A DNA stretch of 64,000 nucleotides from Lates calcarifer (GCF_001640805.2 NC_066855.1:15470236-15534235), one strand, 5' to 3'. Counted from the stretch's first letter, positions 24,231 through 37,600 are shown. The notes: generated from the sequence alone by a model not told the origin. Translations and numbers: made by a program.

Positions 24231-26572
24231 AGCAATGTTCGGGTGTTCTTCCAGTCTGAACTCTCCTTCAGGACTCGAGGCAGCTTTCATTATGTAAGAG
24301 TTGAATTAGTGATCACATAGCAAATCAACAGCCACCTGAATGAACGGGTATGCTTATTACATGGCAACACAACTTTGGGAGTAAATGTATTTAGAAAATG
24401 CTTCCTTTAGAGAGGGAAAACAAATTCCATTCATTCATCTTCTAGATCAATCATGGCTGAGAAAAAATGACATGGATATTATTTATGATCTCATCACATG
24501 AGTTAGAAAAGTTAGAAATTTAAACTACAGAACAAAACACATTTGAAATTAACAGCTTCGCCCAGTGCTTAACACCATCTAAATCTGTGACCTTTGCACA
24601 CAGCAGTGATTCATTTTCACCAGAAATGTTGCATCTGTTTGCAGATCAGAGACACTGTTATCAGGAACTTCTTACAGTCCTTTCTTTGTCATGTATGTTT
24701 TGACCTAAACTCTGCACTGCTCTCACACTTTTTAACCCTTTCACATGGAGGCATCAACCTGAGAAAAAGGCTTGTGTTTGCAGTTGCAGGTGTGAATTTT
24801 ATAAGCAGGGCTTCAACTGTCTGTTTTGTATGAGAGCGTACCATGTTAGCAATCCATCCACAGAAAACCAGCATTTTTTGAGAACGGTCTCCTGAGTTGA
24901 TACATCTGAAAACACTGACCTTGTGATGTTTTACTGTGCAAATTTGTGTCAAATCACATATGTCATCTGTAATTATTAAACTGTATTTATGTGAATTTTA
25001 TCAGCAGAAAAAATAACAATATGTAGATGACAACAGCTAAATGGTGGGGTATGCTGCATTAAAGCACAGTATAGGTGATAACAGAGAATAAGAGGAGACT
25101 GAAATGAAGGTTTAACCAGCTGTTACACTGCTGACCACATGTTTGCTTCACACACAAACTGCATTTTCAATTTTCAGTGGCTTAGAGTGAGCATAGTCTG
25201 ACACCACTCCATTTGGAGGCTATAGTAAACATGAGCTGCTCCATGCAGTTAAAAGTGTAAGAGAGCAGATGAAGTTTGAAGATGTTTAAAAACTCTGGGG
25301 AATTCTATCATCTCCATCCTCATCTGGATGATAAAGCAGTCGGACACCCTCTGCTCCTTGTTTATTTCCTGGTCTCCTGAGGGACAAACGTTCACCCTCT
25401 GTGAATGATTCTCCGGAAGCTTGCCACCAATGGTTTTGAATAGAAATGCCTTTGTCAGGGAACACAGTGTCCCGGTCAAATCTCCCGTTACATAAGTGAT
25501 GGCTGTGTCAGTACAGTTGGGATTGTCATTATAAAGCCAGCCTGTCCTGCCTCGCCATCAAAACATTAGTTTACACATTTTGCAGTCGCATGAGGGAAAC
25601 GAGAAAAGCCTGAAAGTTAATATATTGCAGTGAAATGTCAGAAATCTGCACCGCGAAATATCACGGCTCATTTCAGCTTTGCCAGCTCACAGCAGATAAT
25701 AAGCTGATCCCTGCTAGACAATATGAAAACAAGCATTAGTCATATTGTTTTCATTAGTCATATTGTTGACAGGATTTAATCTTGTTTGATTTCAAGGTAT
25801 TCAGAGCTTAATTTAACAAAATGTGATATATCCAAAATGTCAGCATCTTTTTTTTTTATATCTAAACCAGGTGTTTTTTTTTGTTTTTCTGTCATACACA
25901 GTTGTAGTGTAGTCCTTTGAGTCCGTAAAAGAACTTGTCACTTGTCATGCAACACATTTAAATCTGCCAGTCAAAGCAAAATATCTTGTCCTTCAGACAG
26001 ATGTCTCCTTTGAGAAAGAGTAGAGGAGGCCAAAAATGTATCAGTCAACTGAAGGATCTCCTGCTAGGAGAGAAAAAGGACATTGGTCAGCAATGGATTT
26101 ATTACTGGCTGAGATTTGTGTTTGACCACAGGAAAATTGAGGGCAGTAAAGTGAAAAAACATGGCTTTTCTACATATTTAAAACTAATTTATGCCAGATA
26201 ATTTCATTATTTCCTCTCTCTCTCTCTGCAGTTTATTCAGCATTAATAAGAAAAGTAGGAGTAAAGCAGTTATAATGGGCTACATGCTACCATTCCAACA
26301 CCCAGTATGAGAAACACAGTTTTTCCAAAGTGCTTTGTAAAACCAGAAGGAGACTTGATTTGTGCTTCTATTTCTTGATGCTCCATTTTATTTTATTTGA
26401 AAGGACATTTCTAGGCTTCAAAGCAGTAACCTGTGAAGTTTCCTGGGTGCACACACTGGTGTTTTGCATGCACTGCAATTTCCACAGGTCTCATGGGAAT
26501 CAGACAGTCTGGTCAGAACTCTGATGCATTTTCTCTCTTTTTTTCTTTGTGGGTTCAGTCAATCAGTCGTTC

Positions 26573-26995
26573 AAGTATTACTCAGGCACTTACTTAAGTA
26601 CAGTTTTTGAGGCACTTGAGATGCTGGCATGTCAACTTTATGCTGCTTGACATTTCTACTCTCCTACAATTCAGAGGAAAACATTTGGCAGATATATTTA
26701 CAGGTTGCTTTGCAGACATCATATGGTGACCTGTTAGAATAGAATGCATTGTTGCAGATTAAACCACCCCATTACAATTAGTTCCACCTTAACCAACAAC
26801 TTTAAAATACTTGTTACATATGAATACATCAGTAACAGTCTGTCTCAGCACAGATGCATTATCAGTAACATTTGCTAGCATTTACCCTGTAACAAGACAA
26901 TTTCTAAATTACTGACATCAATAATAAATTCTGTCATGTGGAGCCAAACTCAGCATTTTGCACTTAAAATACTTCAGACTAATACACACGACTGT
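26573..26995 (+). mobile_element. Long copy of the ACTTAAGTA teleost repeat
   Basis: From left to right it shows cttacttaagtacagttttt, tttctactctcctacaattc, atagaatgcattgttgcaga, ttaaaccaccccattacaat and gttccaccttaaccaacaac. The order matches my memory of an abundant percomorph repeat. It is non-coding, and the ends are diffuse. Confidence 0.65.
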
Positions 26996-27545
26996 GTAGT
27001 TCAAGCACTTCAGATATTTCTCAGAACATTTATTTTAGATTTTTTTTAAAATTAATTTATTTATTTTATATCTTCCAGATTAGTTTGTCAGTAGGAAAAT
27101 ATGTTAGATTTCCACACATTCTTTTTGTAAATAATGAAATATTTCAGTGAGATATTTGTATGTTGATAAGAAAATCTAATAAACCACTTTGAACAATGTT
27201 CGTCCACTGTTTTTTTTTTTTGTTTTTTTTTTACCACAGCAATCCCTGTCCTCATTTTACTTCACACAGAAATAATTCCAGTGAGTTTCAGCGGTGTGGT
27301 GCACAGATTTTAAATGTGTGAAAAAGAGAGCACTGGTATCAGATCAATGCCCAGTATAATCATTTCTCAGAATAATAATAGAGTACTGTTATTTTTAATA
27401 CTGTTGGAACATTTTGCAGAGACCACAGGATTGATTTGCAACACATACAGTATTTATGAATCCCTGACAGATCATAACTGCAGGCTGCACTTTTGAATAA
27501 ACTGGCCCCGGAGACACATCTAATGGAGAGTGTTAAACTGGTCAA

Positions 27546-27597
27546 GGGTGGGGTTGGAGGGTGGGGGCATGGGTGTGGGGTAGTTGTTAGCTACCCC
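27546..27597 (+). other. Guanine-quadruplex candidate with adjacent hairpin
   Basis: Several runs of three to five G lie within 35 bases (27546-27580) with short loops. They are followed by a perfect 7-base stem (GGGGTAG at 27577-27583, CTACCCC at 27591-27597) around a 7-base loop. No function is known. Confidence 0.45.
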
Positions 27598-30500
27598 CAG
27601 TACTTTTCCGCTCTCCATCAGCCTACATTCCTACCAGTAGTCAGCTCCTATTCCCCATTATAGCATTATGTCAGTGCCATATCAGTTCAGGAGAGAGCCA
27701 ACGGACAACAACAACTCCAGTGGAAATTTCCTCTCACTCCAGGCCAGGGGGATCAGTTGATGGCCCTTTAGACAGAACTAGGGTCAGTTCAGTTCAGACA
27801 CTGCATTTAAATGCCAATGACTCACTTCACAGGGTGAAATAAAACAAAAGATTTCCCCTGATAAAAGTTTAAATCAAATCCACTTCTTTCTGAGTTCCAT
27901 TCCTTGTTATTACACATTCCTGCTCATCATCTGTTTTGAAAAGACCAAAACACTTAATAATTAATCAAGCCCATTTTTACTATTTGTCTGACCAGTGTAA
28001 TCATTGCAGCATTCACACTGTGTAAAGTTCCCATTCATGAAACAACAGATGATGGCAGTGCTACATGAATACAGATTAGACAAGACGTTCTACTAATCAA
28101 GCATATGAATAGAGCTTTTACATGCTCATTATGATCATTTTGAAAGGAACTGCTGACAATGAACAATGAAAAAAAGCACAAGGGCAAGAGTAATGAAAGA
28201 CAGGAAACTTAAGCATAGGCCTGGAGTGAACGATACTTCAAATGTTATGTCACCAAAAACTGTGTTTCAACAAAATTCATCGTCTAACTCTTTGAGTTAG
28301 ATGTCAGAGCTTCAGGAGTTTCCATTAGTTTGTTTGTGAGGATCTCACCTCACACAGTACAGCCTTCATTAATGACTCCATTCTTTTACTTTTAGGAATA
28401 TTTAGTATGTCTGCTGTTACGTCCATGGTGTCTTACGGCTCCTCCTACACCTCAGAGCCACTGCTGCAACAGTGTTTCAGCTCATGTTCAGTAGCCTATT
28501 GATGCTTTTGCTCTCTCCAGTCTTGATCAAGTCTCACAATCTGGTTTCTTACTTGTTTCCATGCTACATTAGACACAACCCAGGGCAAAACTGAGAAAGC
28601 TGTGGTGCTCAGAGGTTCTTTGATAACCTTGTTCAGGTAGTTAACCTTAACTGGAAATCATGGGTGTAATCACTTTTGTCACATTGACCACAGAAAAACT
28701 GATTATTGTTGCAGGGGCCATAGATATTCTCACTTTTTGCTGCACTGAGGTTGTACTTTGGGGCCTGTATTTTCATTGTACTCTATATACCTTGTTTGCT
28801 TTCAATTAGATTGAATAGCTTGCACTCAAACAACTAAAAAAAGAGTTGCAAGAGTTGAACAGTGAAGGTTAGAAGCAATAGAAAGTTGTCATCGTAGCTC
28901 ATGCCTAGATTAAGTCACTGTTTTCCAAAAGCTCTGTTTCCCTGTCCACTCTAGAACACAAATCTTCTGTCTTCAGATTTATCCACTATGAAGAACATTT
29001 TAGTAAAGCTGTGTTTTTTGGAGAAGAAATGTCAGTGTGGATGTACACTATTGCCATTCATACCATAATGTCTCATTAGATTTGACAATAGGATGAATAA
29101 CTAACCAAAGGTGAAAGAACTATTCACTGTTAGGAGACAAAACTATGCAAAATAATACACAGTTGCAGGTTTTTCCACATATTTCTTGATAAACCGCATG
29201 TTTGAAATGTTTGAACTTATAACTCTGTTGTGTTATTATGAACAAATACCTCTGTGTTCCTGACCTCAGAAGTGCAAACAAGTTTCTTTTTCTTTGTCTG
29301 AGATGTTAACGTCAGTCTTAGTGCCACAAGACATTTAAAAAAGGACATGCATTCCTGACATTTACAGTTACAGTTTGGTATTAACTATGATCAGAGTTAT
29401 CCTTCACATATTTTTGATTTGATTTTTTGTTTGTTCATGTTATATTAAGAAGACAGATTGAAGACCTGAAAAGAACATCATATATATGCATGAAAATGAT
29501 CATTTTAAGAACAGGTTGCAGTGGATTCAGTTCCATTAATTAATAGTCTATTTATTAAGATGTGACCTCTTGTAACCTTTGAACTGTTGACTTGATAGAA
29601 ACATGGGATTTGAATTTAAAACTTTTCTAAAACTCAAAACTTTGTTTGGGATGAAAGCTGCAGCTGTAAAGTAAATATGTGATTTTGTTTAAATTAGTTT
29701 TCATTTGCTTAAAGCTATGCCAGTTACATTTACTGGTTGAGTAATTGTTGATTCTTTACTGAAGGGCTGGTTCTTTGCTACATTTTTTATTACAGCAGAC
29801 ATCATTTGTTGCCTAAAGGCTCAATTTTTCTTTCTCTTCTGCTGACTGTTTGCTGGATTGGTTTAAGAGTGAATAAACAGCAGTGAAGAAAATGAATGAA
29901 TCAGTGAATTTATGACAAAAAAGCCTGTTTATATATAGGGTATGATATGTAAGAAACATCTAGAATGTTATTCATTTAATGAAGTATGCACCTGGGGAGA
30001 AGGTGATGGTTGTGCGCTCTGCCCCTGAAGGAAAAAAATCACTGTAATATCCCTGATCAGTAGCATGGACTCCGAATCTCAGCAGTCCAGAGGACTCAGG
30101 TAATGGCAACATCTTTGATTCAAAATCAACCTAGAAAATTTGTTTCTTGAGGTCAATTTTTCTCAAGATGTCTAAGAAGAAACAAAGGCAATAAAAAAAA
30201 GGTCAGATGTAGAAATGTATATCCAGAGCTTGATGCTCTGCCAGGAAGTATTTCCTGAAAATCTCTTTTTAAAAAGCAGCATACAGCATGATCTTTGTAT
30301 GGGGAAAACCTAAAACCTGTCTTTGTATGGCCTGTCAGTGAGATTAATATGAGATCAAATCTAAACATTAACAACACAAGTTTCCAGAAAACATATGAAT
30401 GTCCTCAATTTAACATTTCAAACAAACTTGACTGTTTTTGCCCTTTAGGTTTCCACATGAAACAGCACAAGGCTGCTGAACATAAAGCGACATCTTAACA

Positions 30501-30651
30501 ATCATGCTATTGATAATTAGACATGATGTCTGAACTCATATATAACCTATTCTGCAGTAAACGCGAACATACTTAAATATATCAAAATATATAGTGCAGG
30601 GGTGATTTTCTGCATGGAAGTCAGCTGTATTGGTCAGTTTGCTTTTATAAA

Positions 30652-31075
30652 ATAAGATTTTATTGATCTCTGAGCGGAAATTGACATGTTAGAGCAGCAC
30701 AGAGACAGGCTGAGGTTTAAGAAAACTGATAAATAACTGTTTGAATGAAATAAGTTGAAAAAAAAAGGGACAAAGCATTAAAAACCTACAGACAAATATT
30801 TGTGCAAAAGAAGTCCAATAGTGCAACTCCACCAGCCATTAGGTGTGAATTATATATAGTAGAAGTGCATAGGCATGAATAACAAGTATATATTATATAT
30901 AATGAATGAGATATAGCAGTAGATGTAATTTAAACGCACTATAGTCTACAGTAATAATACAAGACTATGAAGTATAGATAATAGCAAAGAGAATATAATA
31001 TAGTTTATAAAGTGCAATGATACCAACTTGGTAGCAATATAGTATTGTTATAATGTGACATATGTAATAGTGTTA
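30652..31075 (-). mobile_element. LINE 3' tail-like segment
   Basis: On the minus strand the segment ends in gagatcaataaaatctta, resembling the GATCAATAAA tail of fish L2/CR1-type LINEs. Further in it is AT-rich (atatatta, aagtgcaatg), as in related copies. It is highly decayed, and the assignment rests on the tail and composition. Confidence 0.4.
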
Positions 31076-31147
31076 CATTCCTACATCTTATACTATTATT
31101 TCCATGCATGTAAACACACACACACACACACGTAAACCGCTACATCT

Positions 31148-31810
31148 TTGTTTCTCCTCCTCTCCTCTCCTCTCAGTCAGCTATCATTGTTTGCTCTCCT
31201 GTCCTACTCAAGTTACGCACACGACTGCAGAAGCATGAACCCTGATAACTGTGTCATCAAATTCTCAGATGACGCAGCTATCTTGGGCTTATTGCACAAG
31301 AATAGCACTCCATTAGTGTATGGAGAGAGTTGTGAAATGGTGTGATAAGAGCCATCTCACACTGAATGTAAAAAAAGATGGAGGAGACAGTTCTTGATCC
31401 CAGAGGCACAAACCTGTGGTTATCCCTCACGAATCCATCACTCACATCTGTTCCTACAGGAAACTTTACATTGACAGTGCTCAAACCTGAGAGGTTCATA
31501 TCTGGAGATTTGTCTCCTGATTTCAGTAAAGACTGCAGGGTTTATGGAACAGTGAAGTGTATCATAAGATTCAGGATTTCAGATGTGGTTGGTGACTTGA
31601 CAGTCTGGCAGATTATATGAGTTAAGTAACATCTTGAATGAGTAGGCTGATTTATGTCATGCAGATAAAACTGTCTATGACCAAGCTCATATGCTGCACT
31701 CAGAATATCACGTCCTCCCATCAGGCTCCATTATACAGTAGTCTACGCTGGTTAAAATAATACTCTATGCCTACATCAATCAAGCTTTATGAGCAGAGAA
31801 ATGATATTGG
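31148..31810 (+). pseudogene. Degenerate LINE reverse-transcriptase fragment (L2/Rex1-like)
   Basis: The translation from about 31225 contains CRSMNPDNCVIKFSDDAAIL, which matches the catalytic region of fish non-LTR reverse transcriptases (usual core FADDT, here FSDDA). Further along, with frame changes, are LTLNVKKDG-like and CSYRKLYIDSA-like segments, and near 31695 HSEYHVLPSG, all in the expected order for the C-terminal half of the protein. Stops and frameshifts show it is dead. It lies between pdk2 and tbkbp1. Confidence 0.6.
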
Positions 31811-31903
31811 ATGCTGAAATATATTAAACAGAGCATGTCCACTGCACAATATGATGCATGACAGTATACATATGTGTCCCATGTAAATGGCTGTTAAAGG
31901 GAC

Positions 31904-32130
31904 TGCATTATTTAAGGCACTTTTCTAGTCTCACTTTACACTACGAGTCACAATCATTCATTCACACAGCACTTCTCTATAACACACCTGGCACATCAGA
32001 GGCAAATCTAAGGTTCAGTATTTTGCCCACGGACACTTTGACATGCAGACTGCAGGAGCCGGGGATTGAACCACAAGCTTCTGGTTAGTGGACGAGTGGG
32101 TTTACCTCCTCGAGCTGCAATCGTCCCACT
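31904..32130 (-). mobile_element. tRNA-derived SINE-like repeat
   Basis: On the minus strand the head reads cagctcgaggaggtaaaccc (A-box-like), then gtggttcaatccccggctcc (B-box-like), followed by tctgcatgtcaaagtgtccg and gggcaaaatactgaacc. I recognise this order from a widespread teleost SINE. The body continues to about 31904. Confidence 0.7.
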
Positions 32131-32754
32131 TAATGTGGAGGAGTGCATGTTTTCTGTACGTATTTATTCTGTTTCACTACTGTTTGGAAATGAAAATGGG
32201 ATCCTCTCATGTGAAGTGTTATTTTCCACATGTGATGTCTCACATTTTACATGAGGTGTATCTGAAAATCTCATCTGCTGATGTCACATGTCAAATGTCA
32301 AATATCGGCCTGGTTTGAACATTATATACCTCTTCCTTATGTAGTTCGGAGACTTTGGCAATACTATCTACATACAGACGTTTTCCCTCACAGTCTGGAA
32401 AACAGAAGGTGTGAAGAGTTTTCATGTCTAGATGATATAGCCATTGGTTGAGCCATGTGGCTTTAAATGTAAGCTGTTGAATTGTTTGCATATAGCTCGA
32501 GCTATAAATACATTTCAGTCTGGTTATTTGCTGCTTTCATCTTATTCCCTCTCCTCTATAGAAACTCTGTGAGGACATATACTGTGTCTGGGGTGGGCTT
32601 TCATTTGAATTCCTAAGGGACAAAAATCGCAATAAGAATATGAAACACATGAATCTTTTTCTTCAAGTTGCTGGGAGATTTGTTTCCTTGGCTCTCTCCC
32701 TCTGAAATACAGGGTGACTCAGGCAGGAGACATAGATGTTCTCGTTAAAAAGAG

Positions 32755-33330
32755 AGACCGACGCTCCTATTCCCGCGACATCATCATCCCACACTAGTGG
32801 AGCTCCACGGTGTGCGATGTGATGCTCAGTCCTGCACAGTAGCGGCTACAGGAGGCGTGCTTGTCCCTGCCACAGGAGCACAGGAGGAGGACTGGAGCAG
32901 CGGCCAGCAGGCTTTTTTAAACCGGGCATTGGACACACCGTTAAAGAGAGCGCTTTTTTGGGGTGCTCTGCCCCCGCCTCCCACCCTCCCAAGCGATGGC
33001 ATCTATGGATCGATCAACGGGAGCGCGTGAGTTATCTTCCTTATACAATCCGTGCGGTGTCTTTCATGTGATGGATACAATGTGCGTTGAAGAGACAGAG
33101 CAAACTGGATGTCTAACAGCGTAGCGCATCACAGCCATGTTTTAATCATCGCACCGGCAGAGCACAACCTCGTTTTTACAATTGGGCCAAACACGGGGGT
33201 GTAAGACAGAAAAAAAAATCATCATCTGTTGTGTTTATTTATTGTACGCGCAATTTCTTTGCAGTGACCACAGCTGATGCATACATCTCCTTAAAGGAGA
33301 CGCGCGTGCTTCTCGGCGCTTTGGCAACAT
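32755..33330 (+). promoter_or_regulatory. tbkbp1: CpG-rich island, probable tbkbp1 promoter
   Basis: CpG dinucleotides are frequent here (gaccgacg, cccgcgac, gcggcc, gagcgcg, gcgtagcgc, gcaccgg), in contrast to the CpG-poor flanks. The island surrounds the candidate leader exon. No TATA box is obvious. Assignment to tbkbp1 rests on strand, the splice donor, and the lack of another plus-strand gene before 57.8 kb. Confidence 0.5.
32790..33026 (+). other. tbkbp1: Candidate noncoding leader exon of tbkbp1
   Basis: The GC-rich block ends with a consensus donor (GGGAGCGC then gtgagt, intron starting at 33027). Splicing to the acceptor at 57816/57817 would give a leader containing an upstream ATG at 32996, which opens a frame of 11 codons ending at a TGA formed across the junction. 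The start of the exon is not defined. The link to tbkbp1 is inferred. Confidence 0.4.
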
Positions 33331-33336
33331 CAGCAT

Positions 33337-33363
33337 CACACACACACACACACACACACACAC
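33337..33363. repeat. (CA)13 microsatellite
   Basis: A perfect CA run at the right edge of the CpG-rich island. Confidence 0.95.
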
Positions 33364-33765
33364 GTAGAGCTATGCCCTGGCCGCAGGCAACCTTCAACTT
33401 CAGCTCCGTGCTGATGGAAAGCGGTCAGCAGAAGTAGCCTACATCTGTCGGGTAGTTGTTCTCTGGCCTGTTTTATCACTGCATATTAGTATCCAAGTGA
33501 GACACCGCAGTTGAACTTGCACTGTGTGCTGTTCCCTTCCCTCACAATAACAAGCGAATGTTAGGTTATAGTAATACCAAGAGAGCAAGCCTAGAAAATA
33601 TTAATACAAAACCACACTCTTCTCTACGCAACACCCTGTAAGATTATTTAGGAATTGTTGGGCAATTAAATTTAAAAATGAGTCATTATGTTTTGCAAAA
33701 CAGAAAAAACTAAAGCTGGATTTTTGTGAAAAATTTTTTTTAGTGTTAGTAAAAGAAGTGCTCCT

Positions 33766-33924
33766 GGGCTGTTGGACAATTTTGAGGAGTATTTCTGGCT
33801 TGGAGATTGAAACACTGTATATCAGACTAATTATAGATAAATACGTGAAGAGTAATACAGAAATGGAAAACACTACCTGCCCTTTTCTGTTACGCTAGAA
33901 AAATGTGCATGTGGATGTAACTGC
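33766..33924 (+). repeat. Diverged direct repeat, copy 1
   Basis: The block starts gggctgttgga and contains atttctggcttg, aaacactgta and gcatgtgg. It is collinear with the block at 34491-34635 at roughly 70 percent identity by eye. It is probably a transposon remnant of unknown family. Confidence 0.6.
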
Positions 33925-34129
33925 ACACAAACAGCCAGACCGTTAGAAACAGCTCACAGCTGCGCTCCCCCTGAATCCAATTTGATTGTAAGAGTGATCC
34001 CAAAAATAATGTGTTTGATCTAAGAAGATGTCATTATGAGAGTCTGTCCATGCATGCTAAAAATGATAATGATAAGACAATGATGTTCACCAGCTTACCA
34101 GATTCCATGGCAACCCAGCCAATTGTTGT

Positions 34130-34435
34130 TTCACATTTCATTCTGAACCAAAATAATGTCCACCTGCTGGTGGCGCTACAGGAAAAGTCAGGAGATCATC
34201 AGTCTTTAGGATCCATAGTCTGGAAGCCATGAACATCTGTACAAATGTATGTGCCAATCCATGACACAGCTGTTGAGATATTTTACTTCCACCTGCTGGT
34301 GGCACTAGAACAAGTCAGGGGATCGTAAAGACATGAGGATTCATCCTTTTGGGGAGAATGAAGATCTGAAACATTTCATAGCAATCCATCCCATATTTGT
34401 CAAGTTATTTCAGTGTGGACGATGCCTTTTCTAGG
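34130..34435 (-). mobile_element. Teleost repeat with internal duplication (CCACCTGCTGGTGGC)
   Basis: The phrase ccacctgctggtggcgcta at 34160 recurs as ccacctgctggtggcacta at 34290, each followed by an aagtcagg-gatc motif. Phrases such as tgttgagatatttt and catagcaatccatcccat are typical of an abundant fish repeat. The opposite orientation is present at 37882-38110. Confidence 0.6.
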
Positions 34436-34490
34436 ACCAAGCTGCTGGCTTGGCTAAAAACATAAACAGTCTAAAGGGAGGGTGCTAATA

Positions 34491-34635
34491 GGGCTGTTGG
34501 AACATTTCATGGAACATTTCTGGCTTGTAAATACAAACACTGTACATCAGGCTAAGTATAAATAAACACAAGTAGGAGAGAAACATGGAAGACACTGCTG
34601 GCCTTTGAATAACATGCATGTGGCTGTAGCTGTGC
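34491..34635 (+). repeat. Diverged direct repeat, copy 2
   Basis: Second copy of the block at 33766-33924, in the same orientation (gggctgttgga, atttctggcttg, aaacactgta, gcatgtgg). The two copies flank the repeat at 34130-34435. Confidence 0.6.
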
Positions 34636-37600
34636 TGAACATCATGACACAGAGGTTTCAGATGATACTGTAGTGGTGAGACTCTAGTCCTTTCTTGATA
34701 ACAAACCCTCAGGGTTTTTGTATGAATTGTGGCTTTAAAGGGGCCTGTTACTGTCCTCAAAGAAAGCCTGGAGAGGATTAAGTGTGGACAGTGATGTGGT
34801 GCTGAAATGCAGCTGGGTTTATTATCACTGGTCTCACAGAGGCCAAGGGAAATGTGGAGTGCCTATGCAGTAAGAAAAAAACTCAAATACTCACTCACAC
34901 TACTGGCATTCACATCTCTGATTCAGGTCATTATTTCACATGCTCAGACAGGCCTGAAAATTAGCTCCGTGCCAAAGTCTGTCAGTCACTGTCAGTGTCT
35001 CTGCAGTGGCCTATAAGAGGGGTCAGTAGGTTACATTAAGAGCTCCTTATTTTTGCCTCCTCATCCATTTACAGAAGCTGATCTTACTGGTCCTCAGACT
35101 TCAGTTGATTACCACTACTTCATTTAAAGTATTCAGCCCACTCCTCTTGTCCGTTCCCAGTGGGTCCTGTCCGACCGAGCTAATTTAAGGAAGTGAATCA
35201 TGGTTTTAGCGTACCTGCTAATCACCAATCACATAGCCACTGTACTGCTGTATGGTCTCTCATGGGTCTGGGCTTGTTTTGCTGTTTTTCTGCCCTCGTT
35301 AATCATGCTTTTTTTTCCCTCACAACACTTTTAAATGAGCTCCTCCATGCTTGAAGCTGTTGTATAATGTACTTTGTTATGTGCTGATAAGTGCTGTTGA
35401 TGCTGCTGTTCTGAAACATGATGCGCTGTGAAGTGAGGTTACAGCATGCCAGTAGTTTCATTCTCACAAGGAAATGAAAGAGGCCTTTTAGTCTGATTTT
35501 GTTTTGAAAATAATAAGATTTCTACCAAGGATGGAACTCCAATCCAATATAAGACATGTTACATCCTTTATTTTTTTTAACTTGTTTTGTTTGATAGCAT
35601 CAGAACACTTCATCACAGATCCAACAGGTTGAATTTGGTTCCATCGTCATGAATGACTCATAAGCAGAGACACGCCCGTCGAGTATTTGTTAATTAGAGT
35701 GTTTTTTGGAGCTGTATTGTGCCAGCTGACCTTGAGGAGGGCTGCTCTTGAGCAACTCCTGCAGTGTGTCGAAGGTGGGTGTGTTTGTGTCTATATGTGA
35801 GTGTTAGAGGTGGGAGGGTGGGGGGAGTTACTGACGCAATCAGACTGAGAACATTGGCACTTTCAATTGAACAGAGGAAGTGTTTTTCTCTGTTGAATGA
35901 ATTAACTTGCAGAAGCAAATGGGAATCACAGCTGAAACAGTTGCTGTTAGCATGACATGTTCAGTGTTCTGGTTAATGCTCCTTAATCCTGGAAAATCAC
36001 AAACACGCCAACTGAACTGAATTGCACTGTAGATGTCATACATTACATTATATTATTATATCATTCAAATCTAAATAATCTGACAAAAACCTTTTAAACC
36101 TTCATACAAAAAGGAAGCATTTGCAAATTGTTGCCTCAATGTTGGAAAGTCAAGACAAGCAGCAAATAATTAAGTCTATGTCAGCTTTTTTAGTGACACA
36201 TTTTAACTGCAGATCCCTGAAAGAGTCTTCCTGCAGACTCTACATTAAATGCTGACATGCATGTAAAAAAGGTCATTAAGAGTGTTCTTCTCTTAAACAC
36301 ACTGATTACCCTCTAATAAATACATAAATGAATAAGGGCAGATATTCACTGGACTTTGGACACGGGAGTTTTATTTATTTATTTATTTTTTAAATTGTTG
36401 TGTGTGACCTTAACCGGCTCTTAGCACCTGTGAGTCTGCAGAAGTCCTCCACACTAAATGACAAAAATAATAGTGTTGTCTTTTTTGGTCTGCCAGCACT
36501 ATGTTTCAAGTTTGGTTGGGCTAAGTCAGAAAACTCCATGATTTGAACTGCAGTACTTCCAAAGACCCAAATTGGTGGAGTTTCCGTTTCAAGTCAGGGA
36601 GAGATTGTACAAGTGGTTAAAATAAACCTCTGCTGCTTGTCCAGCAGTAATTCATACAACAAGTCATTGTCATTAAATGCAAACATATGTTGTTTTGGGC
36701 AATTTTAATAACTAATACTGTCATTTCTGTTGTGAGGACAATTTAACAAGATAATATAAATGTTCTCTGTAGCCTGGATGTGCACTGTACATATGCTGTT
36801 TCCTTCCCTGAACCTGACCATCCTCATAGACTGAATTTGAGAACTGGAGCTGTCAACGTGCCGAGAGTGACAACATGTAACAGCACTGAACAGAACACAC
36901 TGTTCTTCTTATACAAAAATATAATTGTATTCATCTTCTTTGGCGAGCAAGGTCTCTTTAGAGGCGGTTCTGACATAATACTGAAACATTTTTAAATCCT
37001 CCGAAGATTGAAGTCAGTCAACAAAACAAAAGATAGAACATAATACCGATCCCTCAGATTTGTCACTTGCTTTTGAAAAGGTGAAAAGGAGGCAGCCAAA
37101 GCAAATATGCTGGAGCTTTGTTCTGAAACCATGGCCTTGGCTTTTCAGCTGTAGGAGTGAAGAGCTGCTTGTGTTTAAAGGTTGTGTATTTTCAGACCAG
37201 CTATCATGGCACAGCAGGACTGGATATAAAATACAGCAGATACTTTGCGCTTTACTTCCTTTCTAAACTGAGAGTTTACTGTACGTCAGCTGTATCAGGA
37301 TGGAACACACAGCGAGCACTCCCCTGTAATCCTTGCTAGTTTCCTTGGATTGGATGTTCTGGTGTTGATGGTGTTAATGATTGTTCTCACCTGTGCCTCA
37401 AGGAGATGGGTTTAGCATAAATGAATAACCTCTGATGAATCAGTATTGAATTAAGCGTTAAGTTGAACTAATTATGTAAAATTGATCTAAATGGGGATTA
37501 TGCTGCAGTTCAGAGGCCTGATGGTGAGAGAATAAAGAAAGTCTTTAGGATCAAACCAACACTTTAAGAGTTACTGTGTTGTTTTTTCTTTTTTGTAGAA

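Larger units (their letters stand above)
24300..32750. other. Intergenic region between the pdk2 and tbkbp1 promoters
   Basis: This 8.4 kb shows no gene that I can support. pdk2 and tbkbp1 are transcribed away from each other, so it is a shared upstream region. It contains a teleost repeat at about 26573-26995, a guanine-rich tract at 27546-27580, and LINE and SINE remnants at 30.65-32.13 kb. The remainder is AT-rich with only short frames. Confidence 0.6.

Noticed and set aside
32797..33030. 77-codon plus-strand frame across the CpG island
   Set aside because: It lacks an ATG at its start and runs through the consensus splice donor at 33027; a noncoding leader exon explains the region better.
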